A stretch of 64,000 nucleotides of DNA from contig NZ_HG529490.1 in the NCBI RefSeq assembly GCF_000308275.2, positions 523,695 through 587,694 on the forward strand, written 5' to 3'. The notes under the pieces were generated by a model, which saw nothing but the letters and a program-made list of their open reading frames with translations, ran no database searches and was not told the origin of the DNA. The position numbers were made by a program, and so were the translations under genes. This DNA is from Levyella massiliensis (GTDB taxonomy: Bacteria > Bacillota > Clostridia > Tissierellales > Peptoniphilaceae). This document shows positions 56,880 to 64,000 of the stretch, one piece after another (the stretch's first letter is position 1; the number at the start of each line of letters is the position of its first letter).

Positions 56880-58840
56880 TTAATATTCTGGAACCCCGTA
56901 ACCCAGGATTTCATAGTAGCCTACAGCATAATGGTTCTCGCGGCAGCTATCGCCAGAGTTTCCTTCGACGGTGTAAACAATGCCGTCCTCAACCCGTTCA
57001 ACGATTCCGGTATGATCGGATTCGCCGTCCTGCGGGCCGGAACTGTCCTTGTTATCCCAATCGAAGAAGATAATCATACCGGGTGCCGGTTCGATATCGT
57101 TATCTGCCCACTGGCCACGATCTTTGAACCAGTTGACGCCGTTAACACAGCCCGCGTATTTGGGAATAACACCAGTCTCGATATACCCGCACTGATCAGC
57201 GCACCATGAGACAAAGCAGGCACACCACTCAACACGAGAGCCGAAACCGTACCAGCTCCAGTAAGGCTCGCCACCCACATTGCCAAGCTGAGACAGCGCA
57301 ACCGCAACAATCTGATCGTCTGTTCCTAAATTCCGTAGAGAACAGATGCCCACATACTACTGTCCTGTGCGAGCAGCTCTGCAACCTGGGCTTTTTGTTC
57401 CTCGGTGAAACCGTACTGTTCCATCATTTCTTCTACGGACTTGTGACTTACGGTGATATACAGATAAACTGTTGTCTCTTCGACTTCCTCTTCTATGATG
57501 TTGCCTTCTCCATCATCTGTTTCAACTATGACCGTTTCTGTCTTTTCCTCGGTTTCATAAGAAATCTCATTCATATCCCAGAAGATATCCTTCAGAAGCT
57601 GTTTCTTTTCATCAGTCATAGACGCCACTTCCTGCGGGTTATCTGGATCGTTGGTGGTCTTTACAGCGTAGATGGAAAGGACCTCCGGCCAGACTGCGCG
57701 GGAGCCTGACATTTCAAGTTCGTCGTAGGTGTTGGAGTTCTTGATATCGTCAAGCTTGTTCTGATAGTCCAAGTTGATCTCCTGTACGACCTGCTGCATG
57801 GTCTGCGTAGAGCCGGTATCCTCAGAAGAGAAGAAGATTCCAAAACAGGATGCTACGATAAGGCCGATCAAGCAGATAACGATAATCACAACGACCGCCA
57901 CCCAACCACCGGCGGCAATGGCCGCGATCAGTTCTTTGATGGCTGCCGCAATCGCTTTGATCGCGGCGGCAATCGCTTTCGCTGCCGCCACCGCAGCTTT
58001 GTATGCCGCAATCGCAGCCTGTCTCGCCATCTCAGCAGCCTTCTGTGCGGCCTTGGCGGTCGCCTGAGCAGCTTTTTGAGTTGCCTTGGCGGTTTTCTCA
58101 GCCGTTTTAATGGCCGCTTTGGAGATCTTCTCCGCTGTCTTAATTGCCTTCTCTGAAGACTTAACCGTGCCTTTTGCACCGGTCTTCACAGTCTTCCTTC
58201 CTGCAGAACGGGCGGACTGCTTAATCGTGTGTTCCGTCCGCTCCGCTGTTTTGATGGTCTGGTTTCGCTTTCCGCGTAAAGCGTTCTTCCGAACATCACC
58301 ACCGGTGGAGGCTGTTTCTCTTATGGTGTTCTGCTGGTAGGCATTCTTCCTCTGCCGAACACTGTTTTGCTTTTGCGATACCGCTTGACGTTTGGATGCG
58401 GGCTCACTCTGTATCTGCGAAGGTCCCTGCGGCTCTGAGCTGTGAGTGGTCGATTGACGGGGATGGGACTCGTGAGAAGAAGTATACTCGTAGCGAGCTT
58501 GTTCTTCTCTGCGAAAGCGCTCTTCATAGCGCTTGACCCGCTCCTCATTCTTTTCGATCCGCTTCTCCTCACGATGTTTCCGATACGCTTCTTTGCCTTT
58601 GTTGACAGTTTTTTTCGTCTCGGCTGACACATCATGACCGAGACGATCTGCAACATCTTCCGCAGCATAACGGATCTTATCCTCCGCATATTCAGACGGC
58701 GTGACCTGTCCATCGTCCATCAGATTTTCAAACTGATCCTTTGATCTGACCAGCGCCGTCTTCATACGCTCGGAGGCAACAGCTGCTTTGTCAATTACCT
58801 TGATATCCTTCACGCTTTCTCTTGTCTTAATCCTGCTCAT
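56880..58840 (-). pseudogene. Conjugative-element CHAP-domain cell wall hydrolase, split by a frameshift
   Basis: Part of the Tn1549/CTn-type transfer module. The first 505 codons (58840-57326) encode a highly charged N-terminal region, an Ala/Lys coiled-coil repeat region (about 210-290), a membrane helix (about 305-330) and an extracellular part that stops at YGI-TAG. In another frame the sequence continues with GTDDQIVAVALSQLGNVGG and a CHAP domain (EWCACFVSWCADQCGY, DHTGIVERV) to 56880. Loss of one base near 57329-57332 explains the break. ATG at 58840 has AAGGAGG eight bases upstream. The enzyme would open peptidoglycan for the mating channel. Confidence 0.85.
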
Positions 58841-58870
58841 AGCTATCGCCTCCTTACTCAAATAGCAGAA

Positions 58871-59695
58871 TCAAACCTTCTTAGCAACTATCACGAATCG
58901 ACCGTTCGTATAGGTGTACTCACAGGTGGAAAGCGTAATCAGCTTATCTCCGTACTTGGCGTCCACGCCGGTGTCGTATAGCTGACGGGCATGAACCTTC
59001 TGCATGAAAGTGTTGAACTGTTCCTCATCCATCGACGTGTACTGGTTGTATCGGAAGGTATCGTTGTTCGTATCAAAGCGGAATACCGCAACAATCTAAT
59101 ACTCTCCAAAGCCGAACAGGGTATCAAACTTGATGGTCGGATGTTCATCGTAGAATTCTTTGCTGGCATAGTTGCAGAGATCGTGGAACATGGTTTCGTT
59201 CTTCATGTGATGACCGTAAATGACATAGTTGTTGCTTTCGCCCATCACGCAGGCTTCGTCGATATACGGAACTCCGTAATCGCTGTATTCCTTCTCGAAA
59301 CTGTGCTTCAGATAGTAGTCAGGGCTATTCGGCGTCCACATGACGGGATAATTGATGTTCGTGCCATCAATGCAGATCCAGCCAACAAAGTCGTTGTTCT
59401 TCTCGAAGAGAGCCTTGTATTTCTCGTTGGCAAGATCTGCTTCCGATAATTTGGGCTCATCTACCGTGGTATCATCCGGATCACTCTGATCAACGTCATC
59501 CGTGTCGCTGGTATTGACAGGTTCCTTGTCCAGGATGCTCGTGTCAACATCAACGATGAGGTCCTTCAGATCGTCGAATTTCTCGACGCTGTTTTTGGCG
59601 TCGCGGTACTGGTGGACAAACACAACGCCAGCGAAAACCGCAATCGCGCAGAGAAGTACAATCGCGGAGATGCCGATAATCTTTTTTACTTTCAT
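58871..59695 (-). pseudogene. Class B sortase with an in-frame TAG before the active site
   Basis: N-terminal membrane anchor (MKVKKIIGISAIVLLCAIAV) and sortase B domain (YPVMWTPNSPDYYLKHSF, VIYGHHMKNETMF). At 59096-59098 a TAG replaces what is probably CAG; beyond it the same frame continues with IVAVFRFDTNNDTF and the catalytic LSTCEY to a TGA at 58871. The catalytic Cys and Arg lie after the stop, so the truncated product cannot work. GGAGG precedes the ATG. In these elements sortase B sits beside virB4. Confidence 0.88.
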
Positions 59696-59729
59696 TTCAA
59701 ATTACCTCCATAAAAGATTGAGGACAGGG

Positions 59730-62069
59730 TTAATCCTGTCCTCTTGCAAATTCGCCCTCGCCGGGGCGCGTGGTCATAAGCTGATAGAGCTTGGTATCAT
59801 GCGGGAACTGATTGATGAACGGAACGAGAGCCGATCCGTACTTAATCAAACCGCAGCCAGCGTCGGCATTGGTGATATAGCTCATCTGCTCATTGGAAAT
59901 GTTGAGAAGCCGCGCGAGCTTCTCGCGGTCGGACGCTGCCTGGTTCAGCATGATAACAAACTCAGAGTTTGAGAGCATCGTGCTGGCCTGAACGGAATCA
60001 AGCAGGTACTCCACGTTCTGCGTAATCGCAGTCGGATAAGCATTACGCTTACGGAACTGACGCCATGCGGAGTTGAAGAACTGAGCCGAGAACTCATTCT
60101 CAAACACCACATGGAACTCGTCGATAAAGACATGGGTGCGCTTGCCTTTCTTCCAGTTCAGTGTCACGCGGTTCAGCATGGTATCGGTGATAACCAGCAG
60201 GCCGGTGGGCTTGAGCTGAGAGCCGAGGCCGTGAATGTCGAACACCACAATGCGCTTGTCCAGATCGACATTGCTCTGCTTGCCGAAGATATCCAGCGAA
60301 CCGGTGGTATAAAGTTCAAGAGACAAAGCGATCTGCTTTGCCTCCGGTTCAGGCTGCTCCCGGAGCATATCACGCAGCGTACAGAGCGTCGGAACAGTTC
60401 CGTCCTCTGCGGCATTGCGATAGACATTGGTAATGCAGCGGTCAATGATGGACTTATGCTGAGGGCCAACGCCCTTCTTGTCGATCTGCTCGATCAGCGA
60501 CATGATGAATTCAGACTTCACCACGATAGGGTTGTTTTCACCGTAGCCGTCAACCATATACATGGCGTTCAGTCTGTCCCTGCCTCCGGCAGAAACCCTG
60601 ATAACCGATCCGAGATTGCCCATCGCTTCCACCAGTGGCGCATACTCGCCTTCAGGGTCGCAGATGAGAATATCATCATCGGTGTTCAGCATGAGGAAGG
60701 TAATCAGCTTTTTGGCAGAAAAGCTCTTGCCTGAGCCCGGAACGCCCAGCAGAAACGCTGACTGGTTCAGGAGGTTTGCCTTGTTGCACATGATGAGATT
60801 GTGTGAAATCGCGTTCTCACCGAAATAGATACCACCCTGATCCATGATCTCCTGTACCTTGAACGGCATCAGAACCGCGAGGCTCTCGGTGGTAAGGGTT
60901 CTGAACGTGTTGATCTTTCTGACGCCAATCGGAAGAACCGTGTTCAGTCCGTCCGTCTGCTGGAACTTCAGCGTGGCCATCTGGCACATGTGCTTTCTCG
61001 CAGTAGAGAGGATTGTCTCGGTGTCCAGGTCGAGCTGCTCCTTGGTATCTGCCGTGATCACCATCGTCACAACGGCAAACATCATGCTCTGGTCTCGGGT
61101 CGTCAGATCGTCCAGGAACTCCTTGGACTCCTTGCGCTGGAGCTCCATATCATACGGAACGACGGCACTGAAATTGTTATTCTGATTCTGCTTGCGCTGC
61201 CAGTTGGTGATATTGGTTTCAACGCCCAGCAGTCTGTTCTCGACCTCGCGTACCGCTTCATCCGTAGGGATAGGGATCACGTCGATGGACAACATCAGAT
61301 TCCGGTTCAACTCGGTAAGCTCGGAGAGCATACTGTCCTTGATATAGCTTGCGTAATCTTTGAGGAACAGAACTCTTGCGAACTTTTCTCCGAGCTTGAT
61401 GTGGTCTGCGCTACGCTCCACGCTATCCGGGCAGATATAATCACGGAAGTCGTGACCCATTCTTGCCTTCTTATTGATGTTCATCTCGAAGGCAGTCTCA
61501 TCGCCGGGGCGGTAGAAGTCATGAAGGATACGCAGTCTCTGTACCGCATTGAGCGCAACGCACTTGGAACCGAGCCCCGTGAAATGGGTCGTCAGATCCG
61601 CACCGACTCTGGCGAAATATGCTCGCGCTTCCTCAATGTCCTTCTTGCTCACGGAGATGGTCACATACTTTTCCTGTGTGATGCCGTTGGCTCCGGTTGC
61701 CTTATCCAGGAGCATATTGTTGTACTCCATGCGGTAACCGTCCAGCCCGTCACGCTTCATCGGCATGAGAATGAAGTCCTCAAAATCCGCCTTGTTCAGT
61801 CTGTGGTTGTTGATTGTGATCTTCGTGGTTGCGCCGCTATCCAGACTGTTCAGGAGCTCAGAGTAGGTCAGGAACATACTTTCCTTATCCTCTCGGCTTG
61901 CCACCATATAGTTGATATCGCTGAACTTGTAGGTCTTGGAAAACTTGTTTCCAACCTTAAAGATACCGTCAGGCCAGATGCACTTGATCGGGATCAAATC
62001 CTGCACTTTCTTCGGCACCACGAACTTCTCTTTATCCTGAGACAGGATTGTTTTGATGCTTTTAATCAT
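59730..62069 (-). CDS. VirB4-family conjugation ATPase
   Basis: 779 residues, full length. Walker A LLGVPGSGKSFSAKK near residue 455 and Walker B VFIDEFHVVF near residue 655 flank a RecA-like ATPase; the N-terminal half is the CagE/TrbE-like region. Powers assembly of the type IV secretion channel. Overlaps prgI-like by eight bases; AAAGGAGG precedes the start, 12 bases away. Intact, unlike several neighbours. Confidence 0.94.
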   Translation of the reverse strand: MIKSIKTILSQDKEKFVVPKKVQDLIPIKCIWPDGIFKVGNKFSKTYKFSDINYMVASREDKESMFLTYSELLNSLDSGATTKITINNHRLNKADFEDFILMPMKRDGLDGYRMEYNNMLLDKATGANGITQEKYVTISVSKKDIEEARAYFARVGADLTTHFTGLGSKCVALNAVQRLRILHDFYRPGDETAFEMNINKKARMGHDFRDYICPDSVERSADHIKLGEKFARVLFLKDYASYIKDSMLSELTELNRNLMLSIDVIPIPTDEAVREVENRLLGVETNITNWQRKQNQNNNFSAVVPYDMELQRKESKEFLDDLTTRDQSMMFAVVTMVITADTKEQLDLDTETILSTARKHMCQMATLKFQQTDGLNTVLPIGVRKINTFRTLTTESLAVLMPFKVQEIMDQGGIYFGENAISHNLIMCNKANLLNQSAFLLGVPGSGKSFSAKKLITFLMLNTDDDILICDPEGEYAPLVEAMGNLGSVIRVSAGGRDRLNAMYMVDGYGENNPIVVKSEFIMSLIEQIDKKGVGPQHKSIIDRCITNVYRNAAEDGTVPTLCTLRDMLREQPEPEAKQIALSLELYTTGSLDIFGKQSNVDLDKRIVVFDIHGLGSQLKPTGLLVITDTMLNRVTLNWKKGKRTHVFIDEFHVVFENEFSAQFFNSAWRQFRKRNAYPTAITQNVEYLLDSVQASTMLSNSEFVIMLNQAASDREKLARLLNISNEQMSYITNADAGCGLIKYGSALVPFINQFPHDTKLYQLMTTRPGEGEFARGQD

Positions 62070-62427
62070 TGCCTTTGTAGACCTCCTTTTCCTTGGCGTC
62101 GATGGTGTCCTTCAACGCCTCGTAGTAGATATTCACCGGCTCAAACTTGATCTGCTTCGGCTCAATCATCTCTGACCGCAGCCACGCCCATACAAATTGC
62201 TCTGCCGTCATTCCGTTATAGGAGATAAATCCCATTGCGGCGAAAGGAGCCGCACCGAGGATGCACACCCAGGAAACGGTTTCCGTTCCGACGTGGGGCT
62301 TGAGCGCAAAGTACAGCACGATAGCAACACCAACAGCCAGCAAAGAAAAAACGAACTGTCTGAAGGACAGTCCGAAGAACATTGACTCGGTATAGTTCCG
62401 AATCTCTCTATTGATTTTTACTTCCAT
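62062..62427 (-). CDS. PrgI/VirB3-like conjugation membrane protein
   Basis: 121 residues with two transmembrane helices (about 26-46 and 52-70) and the conserved PrgI-family start MEVKINREIRNYTES. The ATG at 62427 has AAAGGA six bases upstream. Always next to virB4 in this element family. Confidence 0.9.
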   Translation of the reverse strand: MEVKINREIRNYTESMFFGLSFRQFVFSLLAVGVAIVLYFALKPHVGTETVSWVCILGAAPFAAMGFISYNGMTAEQFVWAWLRSEMIEPKQIKFEPVNIYYEALKDTIDAKEKEVYKGND

Positions 62428-62596
62428 ATTCTTTCCTTTCCCGACGGGCAGCTTCCTGAAGCTCCGCCTTGCAGACGCACTCATCTGCAAGGCAGTTCAC
62501 TTCTCGGTTCTTCCTGCCGCCGTAATAGAGACAATACTTGCAATCTCAGTCCGCCACGGTATAACCCGGCCACTTATTCAAGATTCTCTTTGCCAT
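62408..62596 (-). pseudogene. Small Cys-rich element protein with an in-frame TGA
   Basis: 62 codons beginning MAKRILNKWPGYTVAD with GAGG upstream, then TGA at codon 17 (62546-62548), then the same frame continues DCKYCLYYGGRKNREVNCLADECVCKAELQ to a TAG at 62408. The Cys pattern (CxxC, C, CxC) suggests metal binding; such small proteins occur between trbL and prgI in Tn1549-like elements. The TGA was probably a TGC (Cys) codon. No sign of selenocysteine insertion elements. Confidence 0.7.
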
Positions 62597-62603
62597 AACT
62601 GCC

Positions 62604-63440
62604 TCAGATTCCCATCATCTCTTTAACGAGACGGTCAGCCATCTTTACGGCACCGACGAGGATCAGCATATTGAAGATCAACTCACCGATATAGCTCCAG
62701 ACCATTGACGCTGCGGTTGCACTCGCGTCCACAACAGGCGGGCTTGACGCAAAGACAGAGAAGATGATACAGGCAAGAACAATGATTGCTCCCTCCATAC
62801 ATACCGAGGCATAGCTTTTCAGAAAGCTCTTGCCGATGTTCTGGGTGGGTTCACCGGCAAAGGTGGAAAGCGGGACTGGCGCGATTGCCGTGTACATATA
62901 CATCTTGAAGAACCGTCCATAGACGCTCAGGATCATCACAAATGAGAGTACCCAAACGAACAGTCCTCCGATAAGCGTTACCGCCCAGAGAGGAATGGAC
63001 TCAAAGAACCCGCAATCCTCGACTGCATCCACAATCTCCTGTGGCAGGATCGTCGCCTGTGGAGTGCCAAAACCGGCAGAGTTCATAATCGTGCTTACAA
63101 CGCCTTGTATGATTTCAAGGATCGCCAGCATGAGTTCCATGCCATACGAGATCAGTCCTTTGGCGATAGCGAAACGGACGAACAGTTTTACAGCGTGTTC
63201 AGGCTTTTTCAGGTCAGCGAACGATCCACAGGTCTTTACAACGCCCACCACAAAAAACAGCACCAACAGTGCGTATCCGATGGCTTGCAAGGCTCCGTGG
63301 ATACTGGTAATGACTGACCAAATAGAGCCACCTTTGAATGTCTGCGGTGACTGTGTGATCAGTTGCCAGATCTCAGACAACTTATCGTTCCATACCTCAA
63401 GGGCATTTTCGAGATTTTGTACAATCCAGTTATCCGACAT
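62604..63440 (-). CDS. TrbL/VirB6-like conjugation channel protein
   Basis: 278 residues, about six hydrophobic segments (including ALQAIGYALLVLFFVVGVV near residue 52). Matches the polytopic inner-membrane channel protein of CTn-type elements, between the Maff2-type gene and prgI. Confidence 0.9.
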   Translation of the reverse strand: MSDNWIVQNLENALEVWNDKLSEIWQLITQSPQTFKGGSIWSVITSIHGALQAIGYALLVLFFVVGVVKTCGSFADLKKPEHAVKLFVRFAIAKGLISYGMELMLAILEIIQGVVSTIMNSAGFGTPQATILPQEIVDAVEDCGFFESIPLWAVTLIGGLFVWVLSFVMILSVYGRFFKMYMYTAIAPVPLSTFAGEPTQNIGKSFLKSYASVCMEGAIIVLACIIFSVFASSPPVVDASATAASMVWSYIGELIFNMLILVGAVKMADRLVKEMMGI

Positions 63441-63499
63441 TCGTTACACCTCCAATCCGGGGCGGTCATTGCTGACCGCCCCTTTTTCGGGAAACCGGA

Positions 63500-63859
63500 T
63501 CAGCCCACGATCAGGTTGAGGATTTCCTTTGCGAAGGTGATAATGACGCCACCCGCCAGAGTCAGGAAGCCGTTGGAACGCTGGCTCGGATCGTGGCTCT
63601 GGAAGCTGAGGCCGACCTGCACAATACCCCAACCGAGAAGGATGAGGCCAACCGCGCGGATCAGGCCAAAGATGAAATCGGACAGGTTGTTGACAACCGT
63701 GATCGGGTCACCGGCTGCGAAGGCAGTAACGCTCATGCCCATAACCAGGGCAAGAGACAGGACCGCCGCAGCATAGAAGCGGAAGCCCTTCTTTACCTTG
63801 CTGGGAATCTCCGGCTTCTGAGTGTTGTTCTTACGATTGATGTTTTTCATGTTTTTCAT
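63500..63859 (-). CDS. Maff2-family/TrbC-like small membrane protein
   Basis: 119 residues: basic N-terminus, signal-like hydrophobic stretch ending in VTAFAAGD (about 30-49), then two membrane helices with LGWGIVQVGLSF between. The fixed position between virD4 and trbL supports a pilin/channel role. The ATG at 63859 has AAAGGAG ten bases upstream. Confidence 0.88.
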   Translation of the reverse strand: MKNMKNINRKNNTQKPEIPSKVKKGFRFYAAAVLSLALVMGMSVTAFAAGDPITVVNNLSDFIFGLIRAVGLILLGWGIVQVGLSFQSHDPSQRSNGFLTLAGGVIITFAKEILNLIVG

Positions 63860-64000
63860 GTTTTTCTTTCTCCTTTTTTTCAAATTTTTCTTGGAGCTCT
63901 TCTTCGGAGTAGAGCTCAAACTCGTGTAGCTGCGGTTCAAACTTCTGCGCCTTTTCGACTTCCATCGGATCAAACACAAAGGACATTGCCGCAATGCTTC
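63831..64000 (-). CDS. C-terminal end of a probable VirD4-like coupling protein (5' end off the window)
   Basis: 56 codons of an open frame entering from the right edge and ending at TAA 63831, overlapping the Maff2-type gene by 29 bases. It includes MSFVFDPMEVEKAQKFEP and a charged Glu/Lys/His tail. Position upstream of the Maff2-type gene is that of the type IV coupling protein in this element family; the fragment itself has no diagnostic motif. Confidence 0.6.
   Translation of the reverse strand, partial: SIAAMSFVFDPMEVEKAQKFEPQLHEFELYSEEELQEKFEKKEKEKHEKHEKHQS

Noticed and set aside
57774-58340. Ala-rich plus- and minus-strand frames in the coiled-coil region of the CHAP protein
   Set aside because: The repeats of Ala/Lys codons stay open in several frames; only the frame with the ribosome site at 58840 matches the family.
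60990-62150. Plus-strand open frame of 386 codons opposite virB4
   Set aside because: Antisense to a well-conserved VirB4; GC-rich third positions create long complementary frames. No motif or start signal.
62546-62548. Selenocysteine recoding of the TGA
   Set aside because: No stable hairpin right after the codon and the aligned family residue is expected to be Cys; nonsense mutation is simpler.

Overview
The window is a stretch of Bacillota chromosome. Its left two thirds (about 1-41000) are a dense, almost entirely minus-strand block of housekeeping genes with mid-range GC, short gaps and many 1-20 base overlaps. The ispH-rpsA fusion, sepF, scpAB, argR next to recN, the ruvCAB-queA-tgt-yajC string and Shine-Dalgarno starts of the AAGGAGG type point to a Clostridia/Tissierellia-like anaerobe. 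A Peptoniphilaceae-like host is my best guess but is not proven. Core layout, as transcribed (right to left): hypothetical-ruvC-ruvA-ruvB-queA-tgt, yajC, recJ, relA-MBL hydrolase-aspS-rseC-like-der-plsY-HlyD-like-yggS-sepF, lspA-ung-rluD, comM, efp-nusB-xseA-xseB-ispA-argR-recN-NUDIX-M50 protease-scpA-scpB-rluB-flavoprotein-cmk-plsC-ispH/rpsA, then miaB-mutS (mutS runs off the left edge). Intrinsic terminators split these strings at about 3.8, 19.06, 21.27, 32.5 and 38.24 kb. Nine tRNA genes (Asn, Leu, Met, Glu, Asp, Tyr, Gly, Gly, Arg) lie at 38264-39112 behind a consensus promoter, followed upstream by a DapF-fold epimerase and a patatin-like lipase. At about 41.1-41.5 kb a scar joins the start of a WYL-type regulator to the end of a MetE-like gene, and marks the edge of an accessory region. 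Between 41.8 and 56.1 kb lies an AT-rich, co-directional gene cluster that looks like a previously undescribed peptide-derived natural product (RiPP-like) system. In transcription order it holds a 31-residue candidate precursor peptide followed by a strand-specific terminator, an NTP_transf_5-like nucleotidyltransferase, an S9 prolyl-oligopeptidase-like peptidase, an ABC exporter (ATPase and two permeases), a HAD phosphatase/APH kinase fusion, an alpha/beta hydrolase, an HprK-like P-loop/ATP-grasp fusion, an SDR oxidoreductase, a radical SAM/SPASM-like enzyme, a membrane GT2 glycosyltransferase and a stand-alone APH kinase. HprK-like kinases, this nucleotidyltransferase family and S9 peptidases are known companions of lasso peptide clusters, but no lasso cyclase (asparagine-synthetase-like) or B-protein is present, so the chemistry must differ. 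From 56.2 kb to the right edge is part of a Tn1549/CTn-like integrative conjugative element with mid-range GC: a serine resolvase, CHAP hydrolase, sortase B, VirB4, PrgI, a small Cys protein, TrbL/VirB6-like, a Maff2-type protein and the tail of a probable VirD4 coupling protein. Four of these genes are broken (two single-base frameshifts, an in-frame TAG and an in-frame TGA), so this copy is probably decaying and no longer self-transmissible, although the core channel genes look intact.
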